A program made the translations under genes and the position numbers. The notes beneath the pieces were generated by a model. The model did not search any database, was not told the origin of the DNA, and saw only the letters and a program-made list of their open reading frames with translations. From NCBI RefSeq assembly GCF_040802235.1, contig NC_133170.1, positions 49,051,501-49,115,500 on the forward strand: DNA of 64,000 nt. The letters run 5' to 3'. This DNA is from Manis javanica. Taxonomy: Eukaryota > Chordata > Mammalia > Pholidota > Manidae. This document shows positions 61,330 through 64,000 of the stretch, piece by piece. Every line of letters starts with the position of its first letter. Position 1 is the first letter of the stretch.

Positions 61330-61860
61330 TTTGGCCAAAATGGGAGGAAGTGGGTGCCCTTTCACACTATTGCTGGGTGTGTAATTTGGTGAACTTCATT
61401 TAGAGGATGATTTGACAGTGGACAGTAAGATTTAAAATGTACAAATCTTTGCATATATTCTGAGTGAAGAGAATATGTATAAGGATGTTTACTGCAGTAG
61501 TGTTTCCAATAACAAAAAAGGGAAAAACCTAAATATCTGCAAATAAAGGAATGGATCAATGTGCAGCAGTTAAGAAGAAATTGGCAGATCTATGACTGAC
61601 CAGGGAAAGATTTCTAAGATACATTGTTAAGAAACAAGCAGAATGAAAATACACTTTCATTTGTATAAAAAGAAAATCAAATACACCAAAACTTACTTGT
61701 GTGTGTATACATATGTGAATATAAAGATTTCCAGGAAAGTTCTGGAAAAACACATGAAAAACTTAGGCACTTGTGAAAATGGTGTATTGTGGGGAGTGGA
61801 GGCAGCACTTCTACAATATTCTATCTTGTTTGAATTTTTAACAAAAATGGCTTTAATAAT
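61330..61860 (+). repeat. L1M fragment, right part and 3'UTR
   Basis: GGTGAACTTCATTTAGAGGATG, TGTTTACTGCAGTAGTGTTTCC, AATGGATCAATGTGCAGCAG and AAGATTTCTAAGATACATTG continue the L1 interrupted at 60535. Confidence 0.8.
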
Positions 61861-64000
61861 TTAAATATTTCAAATCAGAAAATACAGACTTTTGATTGAC
61901 AACCCTAAGTGCCTCTTACAGTAAAGAATATGGGCTTTAGTAGTTAGACTTTATTTTAGCTCTTCAGAGTCCCTTTCTGGCTTACTCATGGTTCTAGCTG
62001 CTGCTACGATTTTGCTCATCTCAGAGCAAGTCTTTACCAAATTAGGAAAGACAGTGAGGCCTCACATTCTGACTCTGTTTTCACATGTGGCGTAGTGAAC
62101 AGGAAAAGGCTGTTACACACACGGCATTCAAATATTGCTCTAGCTTCTCAGCTTAATCATCTATTAATTGTGGGTAAGATAACCTACCTATTAATGAACT
62201 GCCGCTATGATCAAATGAGACACTGAAGTATTGGCACTTATTAGATATGAAGGTGGCCATTATTAGTTTAGATCCATTCTAAATTTCTTATCAGAGATGA
62301 AGCACTGTTTTGGTCAATATAGAGATGTGACTGAATACATGCTCAGTGGAATATAACCAGACATGGCTTATGTTATTTTATTCTTCTTCTTCCCCAAGAG
62401 CATGTAAGGAAGGAATACCACCACATGGATTGGAGCTATTAGCTTTTAAGAGTGTATTCATTCAGATTATAAAATCAAAATACAATTTATTGTGTTTTAG
62501 AGCAAAAAAATATTTTAAAATTATTTCACAAAGCATCCATATCTAGAGTAATCTTCAAATTATAGTAAATTTATTCTCCAGAAAAGCTTAACTAGTTAGA
62601 AAAAAATCATTGGTTCTAATATCAATTTTAATACCTCAACTTAACATTACCATCAAATTATCTATATTCATGAACGCCTACTAAAACAGCAACCCACACA
62701 ACAGATCTGTAATTATGTAACCCTGGAACTTGGTAGAAAGACAGACTGAGACGTGTGAGTCTTGCCTACATTCCTAATCCACTGAATTGTTTGAACAGGT
62801 CATTTACCTTCTCTGGGTTTGCATTTCCTCGGTGAAAAATGAGGAGTCTGGGTTAAATTAGCTCTAACAACCCCTTCTATTCCACAAGTCCATGATAAAG
62901 TGTTCTCTAGCCCACCCTTAACCTGAGACACTTCTTTTCCTTGTAAATTGATGAAAACATGAGATGTAGCTTCTCGTTCATATTAGGAATGTGACTTCCG
63001 TCAATGGACTTAACTTTAAAAAACACTGCAACAAACAGAACATTGTAAAATTCATCATGATGGGATCTGACCTGAAACCAAGATATAAATCCTTTTCAAA
63101 GAATGAGCAACGGCGTCAGATGTCATCAATCAGTGTGTCTCAGAATGTGGTGGTTACTGCCTCAGCGCTTCTGCATGCTTTCTAGAAACCACAGGCCATG
63201 TGCTCTTAAATGAGATCCTAAATGCTTGCTACATGGAGAGATCCTAACATCAGTGCCAGCTTTTGAGAAGTGTGCTATCAGCCCTTTGCCTATGTCACTT
63301 TTGCCTTACCATTTACTGTCACTTAACTTTACACATCACTGAGAATTGTTTTATCCCATACCTTCTGGACTATTTCCAAATTTTTCTGTATAACCAAATA
63401 CCTATTAACGTGTGTTGGGTACCCTTGGGGTTGAAACTCTCATGGAACACATTTAAGGAAAGTGTACAACTACTTTTCAACAGTTCAACTCTGTAAAAAC
63501 AGAACATTTGAACTTTAATCACTTGTCTGCTTAAAGCCACAGAAGAGAATGTTTTTCACAGATACAGTACATTAGTAGAGTTCCCACATTTTTATTACCA
63601 TCTGTTTTTAAAAACTGCTTTTGATCTCTATGTTTTGTCCTACAGGTTAAGAGGGCCAGTTCACTTGATCATCAAAATGCTCACATGGTAATACCAGATA
63701 CCTCAAGACAGTAATAGTCATCTAATTTTATGTAGTTAGTCACTATGCTATGTGGCCAAATACAAATGCTATAATTAACTCAAGAGCCTGAGAATTCCAG
63801 AAAACTTTCTAATATTCAAGACATATTAATAACTTTACAAGCACAAACAACTTTAGCAAGAAGGTGATCCTCAGCAAAATTTGACTATAGTTAAAAAGCA
63901 AATCTAAGACCTTTGTTTCAGGATCTCAGTGCATATTTTGTAATGCTATAAATGTTCCAGCAAGTTACACAGAGTGAGAACCACTAAGAATGTACTTTTC
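61861..64000. other. Intergenic right end with MIR traces
   Basis: MIR-like sense traces lie at about 62115-62260 (GCTTCTCAGCTTAATCATC...GATAACCTACC) and 62785-62860 (GGTCATTTACCTTCTCTGGG). No exon, including no NGLY1 exon, was recognised. Confidence 0.55.

Noticed and set aside
1..64000. CRISPR array, operon, riboswitch or prokaryotic system
   Set aside because: The repeats present are vertebrate interspersed or simple repeats, and the gene has spliceosomal introns.
25761..64000. NGLY1 exons expected further upstream of TOP2B in mammals
   Set aside because: No segment with splice sites and a transglutaminase-like or PUB domain was recognised; the human spacing puts NGLY1 beyond the window.

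Overview
This is AT-rich nuclear DNA from a placental mammal. It has split exons with GT-AG introns, LINE-1, MIR, L2, Tigger and MaLR repeats, and solo retroviral LTRs with target-site duplications. I saw no primate Alu, rodent B1/B2 or carnivore tRNA-Lys SINE, and the youngest repeats belong to families I cannot name, so I do not assign an order.

The only protein-coding host gene I can support is TOP2B (DNA topoisomerase II beta) on the minus strand. Exons 1 to 7 are all present and join in frame to give 281 codons: the N-terminal arm and most of the GHKL ATPase domain, with the N-box, G1 motif and the GRNGYGAK nucleotide loop. Exon 1 (24901-24960) lies in a CpG island of about 1.1 kb with paired CCAAT boxes and a GC box. 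The remaining exons lie beyond the left edge. In human, TOP2B lies between RARB and NGLY1 on 3p24; the right 38 kb fits the TOP2B-NGLY1 intergenic interval, and no NGLY1 exon was seen.

Layout. 1-3770: degenerate L1 in TOP2B intron 7. 3951-24960: TOP2B exons 7 to 1, whose introns hold L1 insertions, a Tigger/MER2-like element, MIR and L2 relics and small local duplications. 24.6-25.8 kb: promoter, 5' leader, upstream ORFs and a sequence closely resembling miR-4442. 28.5-39.2 kb: seven solo LTRs, several with clear target-site duplications, plus a 515-bp near-identical copied block. 39.2-64 kb: old repeats (MaLR LTRs, L1M pieces, Tigger1, MER5-like, L2, MIR) and sequence in which I see nothing.

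The most unusual signal is a set of short copied segments that do not end at transposon boundaries: an exact 81-bp direct repeat flanking TOP2B exon 4, a 69-bp direct repeat, an exact 64-bp inverted repeat, a 515-bp direct copy containing two LTR-genome junctions, and two tandem duplications. They look like local template-copying events, or assembly artefacts. I found no CRISPR array, operon, or new multi-gene system.
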